Part shown: positions 25,373 to 34,380 of the stretch, piece by piece | Numbering within the stretch: the stretch's first letter is position 1 | How the letters are laid out: each line of letters begins with the position of its first letter | Assembly: GCA_900313005.1 (NCBI GenBank) | Contig: ONZJ01000002.1 | Coordinates: 355,001-419,000, forward strand | DNA length: 64,000 nt | Direction: 5' to 3' | Source of the DNA: Rhodobacteraceae bacterium EL129 | GTDB taxonomy: Bacteria > Pseudomonadota > Alphaproteobacteria > Rhodobacterales > Rhodobacteraceae | Notes under the pieces: generated by a model | Databases searched by the model: none | Seen by the model: only the letters and a program-made list of their open reading frames with translations | Told to the model about the DNA's origin: nothing | Position numbers and translations under genes: made by a program

Positions 25373-25911
25373 GCCAATGCCTCCGGTCCCGGATGGCGAT
25401 AGGTCAGGGTGCCGTCCCACTCGGGCAGGTCAGGCAGCCGGGCGTCGGTGTCCAGCGAGCAGCCCAGCCGTTTGGCAAGGGCGATGGACCGTGCGTTGTC
25501 AGGGTCGATATAGCTGACCAAGGTCGAAAGACCGAGCGTTCTATAGGCGTACACGCGAACGGCTTCGGCCGCCTCGCGGACATAGCCCTGACCTTCAAGT
25601 TCGGCGGACCAGATGCCCCAGCCCAGCTCGATCTCAGAATACCCACCCTGGCGCAACAGACCGCAATCCCCGATGGCGACATCGGTGCCCTTGTGACAGA
25701 TGGCAAACAGGCCAAAGCCTTGGATCGCCCAATGCCCAACCAGACTGCACAGATGATCAAAGGCGTCAGCAGCGCTCCACGGCCCGCCCATGTAGACGGT
25801 GCGCGGATCCTGCAGATAGACCACGCTTGCATCGACGTCCTGCAGCCCAATGGCACGCAGGGTCAGGCGGTCGGTCTCCAGAACCGGGGTATCAGCCAGA
25901 TGCGGGGTCAT
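25369..25911 (-). CDS. GNAT acetyltransferase, array member 4
   Basis: A 180-residue RimJ/RimL-type GNAT: VLETDRLTLRAIGLQDV, a W-x-x-x-G-F-G strand (HWAIQGFGLFAI), EGQGYVREAAEAVRVYAYRTLGL and NARSIALAKRLG. Overlaps both neighbours by 4 bases. Relative to others the loop is EGQGYVREA. It is a paralogue of the flanking genes, clearly diverged. Confidence 0.85.
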   Translation of the reverse strand: MTPHLADTPVLETDRLTLRAIGLQDVDASVVYLQDPRTVYMGGPWSAADAFDHLCSLVGHWAIQGFGLFAICHKGTDVAIGDCGLLRQGGYSEIELGWGIWSAELEGQGYVREAAEAVRVYAYRTLGLSTLVSYIDPDNARSIALAKRLGCSLDTDARLPDLPEWDGTLTYRHPGPEALA

Positions 25912-26450
25912 GATGCACCTATCCCCAGATCAGCGGGCGAGGGGTGCCGATAGAGCTGCTCCACGCCCATATGCACGTTGTCATACTCGCGTTCAAACGC
26001 AGCACCCAGCCGTTCGGCTAGCGCCACCGAGCGGATGTTGCCCGGCACGATGTTTGAGGTCAGCGTGGTGAAACCAAGGTCGGTGTAGGCCCATTCTCTC
26101 GTTCGGGCCGCGGCCTCGAAGGCGATACCTTTGCCTTCAAAGCCCTCGTAGACAACCCAACCAATTTCGGGCTCGGGCCAGCCTTCGGGAGCCCAGATGC
26201 CGGACAGGCCGCAGGGTTTGCCGGATACTTTTTCCTCAACCGTGAAATAGCCATACCCGCGCAAGGTCCAGTGGCCCAGATTGCAAGCAAACCAGCGCCA
26301 TGCGTCCGAGCGGTTTTCCTCAGTACCGAACCCGGCCGAACGCACAGGATCCAGGGCAAAGGCCACATAGGTCTCAAAATCACTCTGCTCTGGTGCGCGA
26401 AGGATCAGGTTGTCCGTTTCCAGCCGGGGAATGGTGAACGTCATGCTCAT
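25908..26450 (-). CDS. GNAT acetyltransferase, array member 3
   Basis: A 180-residue GNAT: RLETDNLILRAPEQSDFETY, HWTLRGYGYFTVEEK, EGKGIAFEAAARTREWAYTDLGF and NIRSVALAERLGAAFE. The pyrophosphate loop is GKGIAF. Four-base overlaps with both neighbours. It has a unique C-terminal YDNVHMGVEQLYRHP, the same kind of ending (xxYRHP) found in members 4 and 5. Confidence 0.85.
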   Translation of the reverse strand: MSMTFTIPRLETDNLILRAPEQSDFETYVAFALDPVRSAGFGTEENRSDAWRWFACNLGHWTLRGYGYFTVEEKVSGKPCGLSGIWAPEGWPEPEIGWVVYEGFEGKGIAFEAAARTREWAYTDLGFTTLTSNIVPGNIRSVALAERLGAAFEREYDNVHMGVEQLYRHPSPADLGIGAS

Positions 26451-26974
26451 GCCACGGCCCCCTGAGGATAATGACGATAACTATCGCAGTTCGGAACTGG
26501 CGAGGGTCTGTCCGTGTCCAGCTGCGCGCCAAGGCGTTCAGCCAGTTTGCGAGAGCCGTGGTTGGCCTTGTCGATATAGCTGACCACATTGGCCCAACCG
26601 AGGGTTGAGAACAGATGCGCAATCACGGCCTGACAGGCTTCGGCGGCCAGACCCCGGCCTTCAAACTTTGCGTCGGTCAACAGCCAGGACATTTCGGGTT
26701 CATCAAAATGAGAAGGGTGGAAAGGCCCTGCCATACCAACCGTATCACCGCTGTCTTTCAGCACGGCGCTGTACATCCCATAGCCGCGCAGCATCCATTG
26801 CCCGACATAAGCCGAGAATTTGTGCCAGGCGTCATGTTCGTTCATCGGCCCGCCGTAGAACTCGGCCCGGTCTTCACCCAGAAACGCCAACATGGCGGGC
26901 ATATCGGCGGCGCCGGGCACGCGCAGGATCAAGCGGTTGGTTTCCAGTTGAGGCACGTTCAGGCTGAGGGTCAT
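26447..26974 (-). CDS. GNAT acetyltransferase, array member 2
   Basis: A 175-residue GNAT: QLETNRLILRVPGAADM, GQWMLRGYGMYSAVLKD, EGRGLAAEACQAVIAHLFSTLGWANVVSYID and GSRKLAERLGAQLDTD. The loop is EGRGLAAEA. The N-R-S motif of other members is replaced by HGS, so the substrate side differs. ATGA overlaps with both neighbours. Confidence 0.85.
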   Translation of the reverse strand: MTLSLNVPQLETNRLILRVPGAADMPAMLAFLGEDRAEFYGGPMNEHDAWHKFSAYVGQWMLRGYGMYSAVLKDSGDTVGMAGPFHPSHFDEPEMSWLLTDAKFEGRGLAAEACQAVIAHLFSTLGWANVVSYIDKANHGSRKLAERLGAQLDTDRPSPVPNCDSYRHYPQGAVA

Positions 26975-27498
26975 GCCATCTCCTCTCTTGGAAGAACATA
27001 GACATCGCGGGTCACGCCATCTGGGAACACGTCGCGGCTGACTTTGGTGCCGCCCAAACGTTGTGCCATTTTGTGCGAGCGGATGTTTTCATCGCGCATG
27101 AAGGTCTGTACGCGGCTCCAACCCAGCGTGTCGTAGCCGTAAGCAATGATCGCACGGCTGGCTTCGGTCGCATAGCCGTGGCCACGGGCCTCGGGCATCA
27201 GCCACCATGTCAGTTCGTCGGTGTTCCAGTCGTCTTCTTTGACGAGACCAGCACCGCCCAGAACCTCTGCTTCGTTCTTGCGGCGCAACAGCCACATGCC
27301 AAAGCCGCGGATCTGCCAATGGATCATGTCATTGGCATGGATTTGCGCGACTTCATCTTTGCTACGCCCGCCCCGGTATGTGCCCACCGTCATGTCCGAG
27401 ACTGCATAGAACGCGCGGTAAGCCTGCACATCAGCAGGCTCTGGCGCGCGCAGCGTCAGGCGGTCGGTATTCAAAATAGGGTGAGCGGGGGCCGTCAT
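26971..27498 (-). CDS. GNAT acetyltransferase, array member 1
   Basis: A 175-residue GNAT: NTDRLTLRAPEPADVQAYRAFY, HWQIRGFGMWLLRRK, GHGYATEASRAIIAYGYDTLGW and NIRSHKMAQRLGGTK. First of five in transcription order, 3 bases downstream of ffh. Target unknown. Confidence 0.85.
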   Translation of the reverse strand: MTAPAHPILNTDRLTLRAPEPADVQAYRAFYAVSDMTVGTYRGGRSKDEVAQIHANDMIHWQIRGFGMWLLRRKNEAEVLGGAGLVKEDDWNTDELTWWLMPEARGHGYATEASRAIIAYGYDTLGWSRVQTFMRDENIRSHKMAQRLGGTKVSRDVFPDGVTRDVYVLPREEMA

Positions 27499-27501
27499 GA
27501 C

Positions 27502-29010
27502 TTACTTCTTCTTACCAAAACCAGATAGGCCGGGGGGCAGGCCACCGCCGCCCAAACCGGGCAGGCCGCCGCCAGGCATGCCTTTGCCCATCGCCTTGGC
27601 CGCTTGCTCCAATGCTTTGGGGTCCATACCGGCGGCCATCTCCTCAGGCGAAGGACCGCCTTTACCAAACATGCCTTTCATGGCCTGTTTCAGCATGCCA
27701 CCTTTGCCCATTTTGCCCATCTTCTTCATCATGTCGCCCATCTGGCGCTGCATTTTCAGAAGTTTGTTCAGCTCGGACACTTCCAGCCCCGAGCCTTTGG
27801 CAATCCGCTTTTTGCGGCTGGCCTGCAGGATCTTGGGATTGGCGCGTTCTTTCTTGGTCATAGAATTGATCAAGGCGATTTGTCGCGCCAGCATCTTGTC
27901 GTCAACGCCTGCCTCGTCCATCTGGCCTTTCATCTTTCCCATGCCCGGCATCATGCCCATGACACCTTCCATGCCGCCCATCTTTTGCATCTGTTCCAGC
28001 TGCATTTTCAGGTCGTTCATGTTGAACATGCCCTTCTGGAATCGCTTCATCATCTTTTCGGCCTGTTCGGCCTCGATGGTATCTTGCGCTTTTTCCACAA
28101 GGGAGACGATGTCGCCCATACCCAGGATGCGACCTGCGACACGGTCGGGCTCAAACGTCTCGATCGCGTCCATCTTTTCGCCAAGCCCGACGAAACGGAT
28201 GGGTTTGCCCGTGACGGCCCGCATCGACAGCGCCGCACCGCCGCGCCCGTCGCCGTCCATCCGGGTGAGGACCACGCCTGAGACGCCAATCTTATCGTCA
28301 AATTCGGTGGCGACGTTCACGGCGTCCTGACCGGTCAGGCCATCGACCACCAGCAGCGTCTCACGCGGGTTGGCCACGTCGCGTACATCAGCGGCCTGCT
28401 GAATCAACTCTTCGTCGATGTGCAGACGGCCCGCCGTATCCAGCATGTAGACATCATAGCCGCCAAGGCTGGCCTGCGTCTTGGCTCGTTTGGCGATAGC
28501 AACCGGGTTTTCGCCTTTGACAATCGGCAGGGTGTCCACACCGATTTGCGTACCCAGAATGGCCAGCTGTTCCATTGCGGCAGGACGGTTGACGTCCAAT
28601 GAGGCCATCAGAACACGTTTGTTCTCGCGCTCTTTGAGACGTTTTGCCAGCTTGGCCGTGGTGGTGGTTTTACCGGACCCTTGCAGACCGACCATCAGAA
28701 TGGGGGCAGGGGGGTTATCAATCTTCAGCTTGCCGGGGTCTTCGTCGCCTGTGAGTGTCTCGACCAATGCGTCATGCACGATCTTGACGACCTGTTGGCC
28801 GGGCGTAACCGATTTGGTGACCGATTGCCCGGTGGCTTGTTCCTGCACGCGCTTGACGAAATCACGCGCCACAGGCAGCGACACATCCGCTTCGAGCAGG
28901 GCCACGCGCACCTCGCGCAGGGCTGATTTGACGTCATCCTCGGACAGGGCACCTTGCTTGGTCAGCCGGTCAAAGACGCCAGAGAGGCGGTCTGAAAGAC
29001 TTTCGAACAT
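27502..29010 (-). CDS. ffh: Signal recognition particle protein Ffh
   Basis: A 502-residue SRP54 homologue: N-terminal NG domain with G1 loop GLQGSGKTTTTAKL, then DTAGRLHID and the TKMDG-like VLTRMDGDGRGG, followed by a methionine-rich M domain (from about 300) with the SRP-RNA-binding GSGLEVSELNKLLKMQRQMGDMMKKMGKMGKGGM. The Gly/Pro-rich end is typical. It binds signal sequences on ribosomes and targets them to FtsY. First of the long minus-strand string; no ffs RNA gene was seen nearby. Confidence 0.96.
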   Translation of the reverse strand: MFESLSDRLSGVFDRLTKQGALSEDDVKSALREVRVALLEADVSLPVARDFVKRVQEQATGQSVTKSVTPGQQVVKIVHDALVETLTGDEDPGKLKIDNPPAPILMVGLQGSGKTTTTAKLAKRLKERENKRVLMASLDVNRPAAMEQLAILGTQIGVDTLPIVKGENPVAIAKRAKTQASLGGYDVYMLDTAGRLHIDEELIQQAADVRDVANPRETLLVVDGLTGQDAVNVATEFDDKIGVSGVVLTRMDGDGRGGAALSMRAVTGKPIRFVGLGEKMDAIETFEPDRVAGRILGMGDIVSLVEKAQDTIEAEQAEKMMKRFQKGMFNMNDLKMQLEQMQKMGGMEGVMGMMPGMGKMKGQMDEAGVDDKMLARQIALINSMTKKERANPKILQASRKKRIAKGSGLEVSELNKLLKMQRQMGDMMKKMGKMGKGGMLKQAMKGMFGKGGPSPEEMAAGMDPKALEQAAKAMGKGMPGGGLPGLGGGGLPPGLSGFGKKK

Positions 29011-29268
29011 TTACGGGCCCTCCTTGGGCTATTGCCATATGCCGGTCCAATATAGGGACCGACGTCTCAAACGATAAGCGCCCCCACGGGCGATACTCGC
29101 TGGTGGGGGGCGATCCCGGGCATAGGCCCAAGGGACCGGAAGCATCATGACCTCCGGAATGTTGTGCCAGCATTTATTGAGGATTTCTGCATGAGTCAAG
29201 CACAGAGCGGGGGTGCATCGACCTTGATCCCACGCTAACCTGAGGGAAATTTGAACAAGGACATTTCC

Positions 29269-30576
29269 ATGGAAGCCCTGGTCGCCATTTTCGCCGAAAT
29301 CATCATCGCCTGTATGATGCCGTTTGTCTCGTTGATCGGGGCATTGTTTGGGGCCTTTCTGGAAGGGCTGTTGCTGTTGCTGGCAGGCATCTTTGGAGGG
29401 GTGTTTGAGGTTTGGGCGGACCGTCGCAAGGCCAAATCAGCGCGGCCGAAAACGGCGGCAAAACCTCGCAAGCCTTTGATTCCCCGCAAAGTGATCCATT
29501 GGACCGCTGGTGTCATGGGAACTTTGGGTGTTCTGGGCGTCATTGCATCGTTTGTCTTTTTTCAACCAATCCTGCGCTATGTGCTTGAAACCGCCTCAGC
29601 CAAGGCCGGGACCGAGATCACGTTTGAACGGGCGTCCGGCACCTTGCTGGCCGGTGATGTGACGCTGGAGGGCATCCACGTGTTGCGCGATGGGCAGGAG
29701 GGGCTGACCTTTGATCTGAAAGTTGCACGGGCCACGGCTGAAGTGCGGGTGAGCAGCCTGTTGAGCCGCGTCCCGGTGATTGATCTGGCGCTGGTCGAAG
29801 GGGTCACAGGGTATGTCAGCCCTCCCCAACGTGAAAAGGACAAACCAAAGGAGAAAAAGCCGCGCAAGCCGTTCCGGGCCAATCTGGCGCAGGTGCGCGA
29901 TGTGGTGCTTGACGTGCGCCCGAAAGGGGCCGAGCCCTATCCATTGATGATTGAGGCCGCGCAGGTGGCACCATTCCGGAGTCAACTGGCGCTGTTTGAT
30001 CTGTTGTTTCGCTCGAACATGAAGGCAGAGATTGCCGGGCAGACGCTGGTGGTGGAAACCAGTCTGATCACGGAACACGGGCGTCAGACGCTCTGGAGTT
30101 TCGAGAATGTCGAGGCTGAGAAGGTCAAGCTATTGGTGCCCCGTGCGCCACTGACATGGTTGAATGATGGGGTGCTGTCAGCGCGGGTGACAGATCGCTG
30201 GAGCCTGTCTGAGGACTGGATCGACATGGAATGGGTGATCGGTTTTGAGGACATGAATATAGCAGTGCCCAGCGATGCAGGGGCTACGCAGATCCTGTTA
30301 GGTGGTGGTTTGGCCAAGTTGGTGAACGCGCGGCAGGGCAACGTGGAGTTCCGTTATGCGCTGCAACTGGACAAAGCCGAAATGGACGCCATGCGCGCGG
30401 GCGATCTGAGCGAATTCTGGGATGTGGTCTTGAGCGGTTTTCTGGTGTCCGGCGGGAAAGGTCTGAGCGTCACCACGCAGGGGAGCGCGGAAGAGCCCGC
30501 ATCAGACATTGACGGATCAGAACCCGGCGCGCTGGACAAGCTGAAAGGTCTTTTCAAGCGCGATGACGCAGAGTAA
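29269..30576 (+). CDS. Membrane protein with large periplasmic beta-rich domain
   Basis: A 435-residue protein. Two closely spaced hydrophobic segments at about residues 6-43 and another near 74-94 (TAGVMGTLGVLGVIASFVFF), then about 340 residues predicted outside with repeated beta-strands and phrases such as GTLLAGDVTLEGIHVLRDGQ and DLALVEGVTGYVSPP, reminiscent of AsmA/TamB-like lipid-transport proteins but too weak to name. ATG at 29269 has AAGG upstream; a TTG at 29251 has its ribosome site too close. Function unknown. Confidence 0.75.
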   Translation: MEALVAIFAEIIIACMMPFVSLIGALFGAFLEGLLLLLAGIFGGVFEVWADRRKAKSARPKTAAKPRKPLIPRKVIHWTAGVMGTLGVLGVIASFVFFQPILRYVLETASAKAGTEITFERASGTLLAGDVTLEGIHVLRDGQEGLTFDLKVARATAEVRVSSLLSRVPVIDLALVEGVTGYVSPPQREKDKPKEKKPRKPFRANLAQVRDVVLDVRPKGAEPYPLMIEAAQVAPFRSQLALFDLLFRSNMKAEIAGQTLVVETSLITEHGRQTLWSFENVEAEKVKLLVPRAPLTWLNDGVLSARVTDRWSLSEDWIDMEWVIGFEDMNIAVPSDAGATQILLGGGLAKLVNARQGNVEFRYALQLDKAEMDAMRAGDLSEFWDVVLSGFLVSGGKGLSVTTQGSAEEPASDIDGSEPGALDKLKGLFKRDDAE

Positions 30577-30584
30577 TCGCGACA

Positions 30585-31100
30585 TCACACACCTGAACCT
30601 TTTTCCATCGCCCACCAGCTGTTGATCGCCTCAACTATGATTTCGGGACCTTGGCCTGTGGTGAAATATTGGTGCAAGGGCACTGTGCGGGTGGTGTTCG
30701 CTTTCGCCGTCTTGCTGCGCAGAATCAGAACGGGCCGGCTCATGGCTTGGCCGCTTTCGGACATGTCCTGCTCGATCCGCGCCTCCACCAGCCGCGAGAG
30801 TTTATGATTAATCTCGGTCTGTCGAAAAATAGATTTCCGGCGGATTGAGATGCGATTGGTGCTGCGGTCGAACACGAACTGCAGACGCTTTGCAAACAAC
30901 TCCAGCGCCATCAGCCACAGCCCTCCGCCTACCACGACGAACATGAACGAAAACAGCCAGCTCATCGGTCCCAGATCCGCGCCCAAAGGGATCAGGCCGA
31001 TGCCCACAAAGAGCAAAATCAGCAAGACCAGTCCGATCGACAAGAGCCAGGGCACATGGTCGATGATCAGGGTATCCGGCGAGGAATGACTAACTTTCAT
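30585..31100 (-). CDS. Two-helix membrane protein of unknown function
   Basis: A 171-residue protein with two membrane helices near the N terminus (about 16-38 and 45-68) and a cytoplasmic beta-type domain (FVFDRSTNRISIRRKSIFRQTEINHKLSRLVEARIEQD), the arrangement of small bacterial PH-like or DUF-type membrane proteins. It converges with the previous gene, leaving 8 bases. No family recognised with confidence. Confidence 0.7.
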   Translation of the reverse strand: MKVSHSSPDTLIIDHVPWLLSIGLVLLILLFVGIGLIPLGADLGPMSWLFSFMFVVVGGGLWLMALELFAKRLQFVFDRSTNRISIRRKSIFRQTEINHKLSRLVEARIEQDMSESGQAMSRPVLILRSKTAKANTTRTVPLHQYFTTGQGPEIIVEAINSWWAMEKGSGV

Positions 31101-31214
31101 GCGTGCAGGCTATGAGCCGGGTACATCGGCTGCAAGGCTTTACAAGTCAGCGCAAAAATGAACAGTATCGCGAGAATGTTGCGTACATGGTGCGCAAGAG
31201 AACAAGGGGATATC

Positions 31215-32096
31215 ATGGACAACTGGGACGAAGTGCGCACAGCTTACAAAGTTGCATCCGTGGGCACCGTGAGCGGCGCCGCTGAAGTTCTGGGTGTGCA
31301 CCATGCCACCGTCATTCGCCACATAGATGCCCTCGAAGAGCGTTTGGGCGTGAAACTGTTTCAGCGCCACGCGCGAGGATATACGCCGACTGAGGCGGGA
31401 GATGATCTCTTGCGGGTGGCGCAGGCGACAGATGATCAGCTGAGCCAACTTGCGGGTCGGATCAAAGGCCGTGGCAATGATGTGGGTGGCGAATTGATTG
31501 TCACCTCGCTGGGCGGGTTCAGCCATTGGCTGGTGCCGGTTCTGGCGGATTTTCAACTGGAATATCCTGATATCATAGTACGTTACCTGACCAGTGATCG
31601 CCTGTTTCGGCTGGAGTATGGTGAAGCCCACGTTGCCATCCGCGCAGGACGTGTCCCGGACCAGCCCGACAATGTGGTGCAGCCTTTCATGGTCCAGAAA
31701 ACAACGCTTTACGCCAGCGAAGCCTATGTCGAGCGCAACGGGTGTCCATCGGATTGGAAGGAATTTGCAAAGCACCGTTTTGTCGGTACAGACAACTCCA
31801 AATCGCGTGCACCCTTCGCGATGTGGATGCGCGAGCATGTACCGGACGAATGTGTGGTGTTTCGCAGCGGTGACGTACACGCCCAACGACGAGCTATTCA
31901 ACAGGGGGCGGGCATCGGGTTCATGCCGCAGCTTCAGGCACAAGAGCGTGGTGGATTGATCGAAGTGACCCCACCGCGTGAAGAATGGGACGGGCCGCTT
32001 TGGCTGGTGACTCATATGGATTTGCACCGCACCACCAAAGTTCAGGCGTTCCTGAGCTTTCTGAAAGAGCGCGCAAAAACGTGGACGCCTGAATGA
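31215..32096 (+). CDS. LysR-family transcriptional regulator
   Basis: A 293-residue LysR: N-terminal winged helix with VSGAAEVLGVHHATVIRHIDALEERLGVKLFQRHARGYTPTEAG, then a substrate-binding domain. The ATG at 31215 with AAGGGG at about 31204 gives MDNWDEV, the normal LysR start. The downstream DMT exporter overlaps by ATGA, so it probably regulates itself or the exporter as one unit. Effector not readable. Confidence 0.9.
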   Translation: MDNWDEVRTAYKVASVGTVSGAAEVLGVHHATVIRHIDALEERLGVKLFQRHARGYTPTEAGDDLLRVAQATDDQLSQLAGRIKGRGNDVGGELIVTSLGGFSHWLVPVLADFQLEYPDIIVRYLTSDRLFRLEYGEAHVAIRAGRVPDQPDNVVQPFMVQKTTLYASEAYVERNGCPSDWKEFAKHRFVGTDNSKSRAPFAMWMREHVPDECVVFRSGDVHAQRRAIQQGAGIGFMPQLQAQERGGLIEVTPPREEWDGPLWLVTHMDLHRTTKVQAFLSFLKERAKTWTPE

Positions 32097-32992
32097 CCGG
32101 GGCATTGCGGGGCCACATTGCGATGCTGGCCTTTTCAGGTCTGATCGCAGGGTCTTTTGCTTTGGGCTCCATGGCGGCCCCGCAGATTGCGCCTATGGCG
32201 CTGAACGCGGTGCGGTTTGTCCTGGCCTCCGTTCTGCTGGGCGTTTTGGCGATCAGCTGGACCGGCATTGATCGCAGCGCCTTTGCCGCCCCATGGCGAT
32301 ACCTGATCATGGGGGCGTCGATGGGCATCTACTTTGTGCTGATGTTCGAAGGCCTTAAAACGGCAGACCCGGTGTCGGCCTCGGCTGTGTTCACGTTGAC
32401 GCCGATTATCTCGGGTCTCTTTGGCTATATACTGCTGCGCCAGATCACCACGCGGCGTATGGCGCTGGCCTTGGCGGTGGGTGCGGCTGGGGCGCTTTGG
32501 GTTATCTTTCGCGCGGATGTTCAGGCCTTAATGCAGTTCAACGTGGGCCGCGGTGAGATGATCTATTTCGTCGGCGTCATCGCACATGCGTTCTACACGC
32601 CATCGGTGCGTCTGTTGAACCGGGGCGAGCCCGCCGTGGTGTTTTCCTTTGGCGCGATGTCTGCGGCCGCCCTTCTTCTGCTTGTGGCAGGCTGGCGTGA
32701 CATCATGGCGACGGACTGGGCTGCGCTGCCTGCAATTGTATGGATCACCATCGCCTATACGGCTGTCTTTGCCACGGCGATAACCTTTGTGCTGGTGCAA
32801 TTCGCCACGCTGCGCCTGCCCAGTGCCAAGGTGATGGCCTATACTTATCTGACGCCCAGCTGGGTGATCTTGTGGCAGGCCGCATTGGGGCACGGGGTGC
32901 CGCCGACATTGGTTCTTGTCGGTGTCGGTTTGACGGTGATGGCACTGGTGCTGTTGCTCAAGGACGAAGATCGCCAGGGAATAGCGCGTTAG
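32093..32992 (+). CDS. DMT superfamily (EamA-like) transporter
   Basis: A 299-residue protein with about ten hydrophobic segments in two EamA halves (SGLIAGSFALGSMAAPQIAPMALNAVRFVLASVLL and VIAHAFYTPSVRLLNRGEPAVVFSFGAMSAAALLLL). The DMT family mostly exports metabolites. Translationally coupled to the LysR gene and convergent (4-base overlap) with the GT61 gene. Confidence 0.88.
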   Translation: MTGALRGHIAMLAFSGLIAGSFALGSMAAPQIAPMALNAVRFVLASVLLGVLAISWTGIDRSAFAAPWRYLIMGASMGIYFVLMFEGLKTADPVSASAVFTLTPIISGLFGYILLRQITTRRMALALAVGAAGALWVIFRADVQALMQFNVGRGEMIYFVGVIAHAFYTPSVRLLNRGEPAVVFSFGAMSAAALLLLVAGWRDIMATDWAALPAIVWITIAYTAVFATAITFVLVQFATLRLPSAKVMAYTYLTPSWVILWQAALGHGVPPTLVLVGVGLTVMALVLLLKDEDRQGIAR

Positions 32993-34005
32993 ATCAACCC
33001 GGCCTGTTCCAATTGTTCGACCAAGGCATCGAATGCAATCGGTTGCGGCTCGCGTCGCCCGACGGAGGGTAGTTTCCCGTCTGGTTGACGCAACAGAGGG
33101 TTCAGACGGGTGAGATCGACATCGGCAAAGGCTTCGATCTGATGGGCAATGGCGTTGACCGGAGCCAGCCTGGCGCGGCGCTGGATCAATCCGACCCGTG
33201 TCTTGGGCATCATGGCAAAAGGGGCCAGATGAAAGGCCGATCCGTCTCCGCCCACAATGGTGTGCGCCGCGCGGTAGACCTGACATTGCTGATACATGTT
33301 GTGCCGTTCGGGATGAAACACAGTATAGCCTGCCGAGATCATCAGCTTTTCAATACGCTCTTCCTGGTCAACATGTTGGAAGACATGTTTCAGCTTGCTG
33401 CGCGAGACATAGATTTTTTCGGGCCCCATGGGTCTGCATGCGTGCGCCACGCGGGTGCGGACAAAGCGCCGGAACGCTTCTGTGCCCACGGCCCATTGCA
33501 GATGTCCAAAACCTTGCGCAGGGACATGAAGCTGCTCCACTTCCATCGGGCGGGATACGATGTGAATGGGCATGGTGCATCCCATCATGTCGAAGAAGAC
33601 CTTCATGCGCCGCCGGAGTACTGCTGCAAAATCAATCTTGGGAGGGGTCAGGATGATCAGGCCGTCATAGTGTCCTTCGCGTCCCTCCAGCGCCCAGAGC
33701 CGGCTCGCGGTTTCCATCAAGAAATGCCCGAAATGGTGGCGGCCCAATCCGCAGAACAGATACGTCCCCTCCAGCCGTTTCAAGCTGTCGGGGTCGGGGA
33801 GGTGAGACGAGTTGGTAAATCGGCTGTCTGAAATACGCGTGCGCGAAATTTCGCAGAAGCTGCCGTCGGCCCGGTAGATACCATGAGCAAATCCTTCATC
33901 CACGGTCACAGGCGCGATTTGCGCATCGCTCAAGGGTTCGATGATCGCCGGCGGCAAATGCTCAGGCGTCAGCGGCGCTGCCAACTGAGCGTCATTCTGG
34001 CTCAT
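32989..34005 (-). CDS. GT61-family glycosyltransferase-like protein
   Basis: A 338-residue protein with the DUF563/GT61 pattern: GLGRHHFGHFLMETASRLWALEG, EKIYVSRSKLKHVFQHVDQEERIEKLM and VGGDGSAFHLAPFAMMPKTRVGLIQ. Members transfer sugars to surface polysaccharide or glycoprotein. The ATG at 34005 overlaps the ArsR gene by 14 bases; the longer frame to 34110 is a shadow. Acceptor unknown. Confidence 0.8.
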   Translation of the reverse strand: MSQNDAQLAAPLTPEHLPPAIIEPLSDAQIAPVTVDEGFAHGIYRADGSFCEISRTRISDSRFTNSSHLPDPDSLKRLEGTYLFCGLGRHHFGHFLMETASRLWALEGREGHYDGLIILTPPKIDFAAVLRRRMKVFFDMMGCTMPIHIVSRPMEVEQLHVPAQGFGHLQWAVGTEAFRRFVRTRVAHACRPMGPEKIYVSRSKLKHVFQHVDQEERIEKLMISAGYTVFHPERHNMYQQCQVYRAAHTIVGGDGSAFHLAPFAMMPKTRVGLIQRRARLAPVNAIAHQIEAFADVDLTRLNPLLRQPDGKLPSVGRREPQPIAFDALVEQLEQAGLI

Positions 34006-34330
34006 CTTCGTGCTCCAGCTCGGTTTCCAGAAAACGTTCGAACGCATCCAGATTGACGGCTTCGAATTGACCAAAGCTCTGCATCCAGATCGACGCGCCC
34101 TGCATGGCATCCGGCTCCAGTTTACACCACTTCACCCGGCCACGGCGTTCCTGGCTGATCAGCCCCGCCCGGCTGAGGATATTGAGGTGTTTTGAGATCG
34201 CCGCCAGGCTCATCTCAAATGGCTCGGCGACATCTGTCACGGCCATGTCGTCCTCCAGCAGCATCATCAGGATAGCGCGGCGTGTGGGATCGGCCAAAGC
34301 GGCAAAAGTGGTGTCGAGCGGGTCAGTCAT
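33992..34330 (-). CDS. ArsR-family winged-helix regulator
   Basis: A 112-residue ArsR-type protein: ALADPTRRAILMMLLEDDMAVTDVAEPFEMSLAAISKHLNILSRAGLISQERRGRVKWCKLEPD. The single cysteine (VKWCKL) and lack of a CxC or HxxH metal motif suggest it does not sense arsenic or zinc in the usual manner. ATG at 34330 preferred over TTG at 34336. A perfect inverted repeat 35 bases upstream could be its operator. It is followed by the GT61 gene, which it may regulate. Confidence 0.82.
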   Translation of the reverse strand: MTDPLDTTFAALADPTRRAILMMLLEDDMAVTDVAEPFEMSLAAISKHLNILSRAGLISQERRGRVKWCKLEPDAMQGASIWMQSFGQFEAVNLDAFERFLETELEHEDEPE

Positions 34331-34364
34331 TGCCAATCCGCGTTAGACGCAGGCGAAAAAAAGA

Positions 34365-34380
34365 TCAACCAGATGGTTGA
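34365..34380. promoter_or_regulatory. Probable operator of the ArsR regulator
   Basis: TCAACC-agat-GGTTGA is a perfect 6+6 inverted repeat with a 4-base spacer, located 35-50 bases upstream of the ArsR start codon on the minus strand. Its place and symmetry fit autoregulation by a dimeric winged-helix protein. It may also affect transcription from the divergent atp side. Confidence 0.45.

Noticed and set aside
27497..28330. Pro/Met/Ser-rich plus frame opposite ffh
   Set aside because: Its composition is the reverse image of the Met/Gly-rich Ffh M domain; no ribosome site.
29011..29268. ffh upstream gap as a possible SRP RNA (ffs) gene
   Set aside because: No conserved GGAA-tetraloop hairpin or SRP Alu-like element was recognised.
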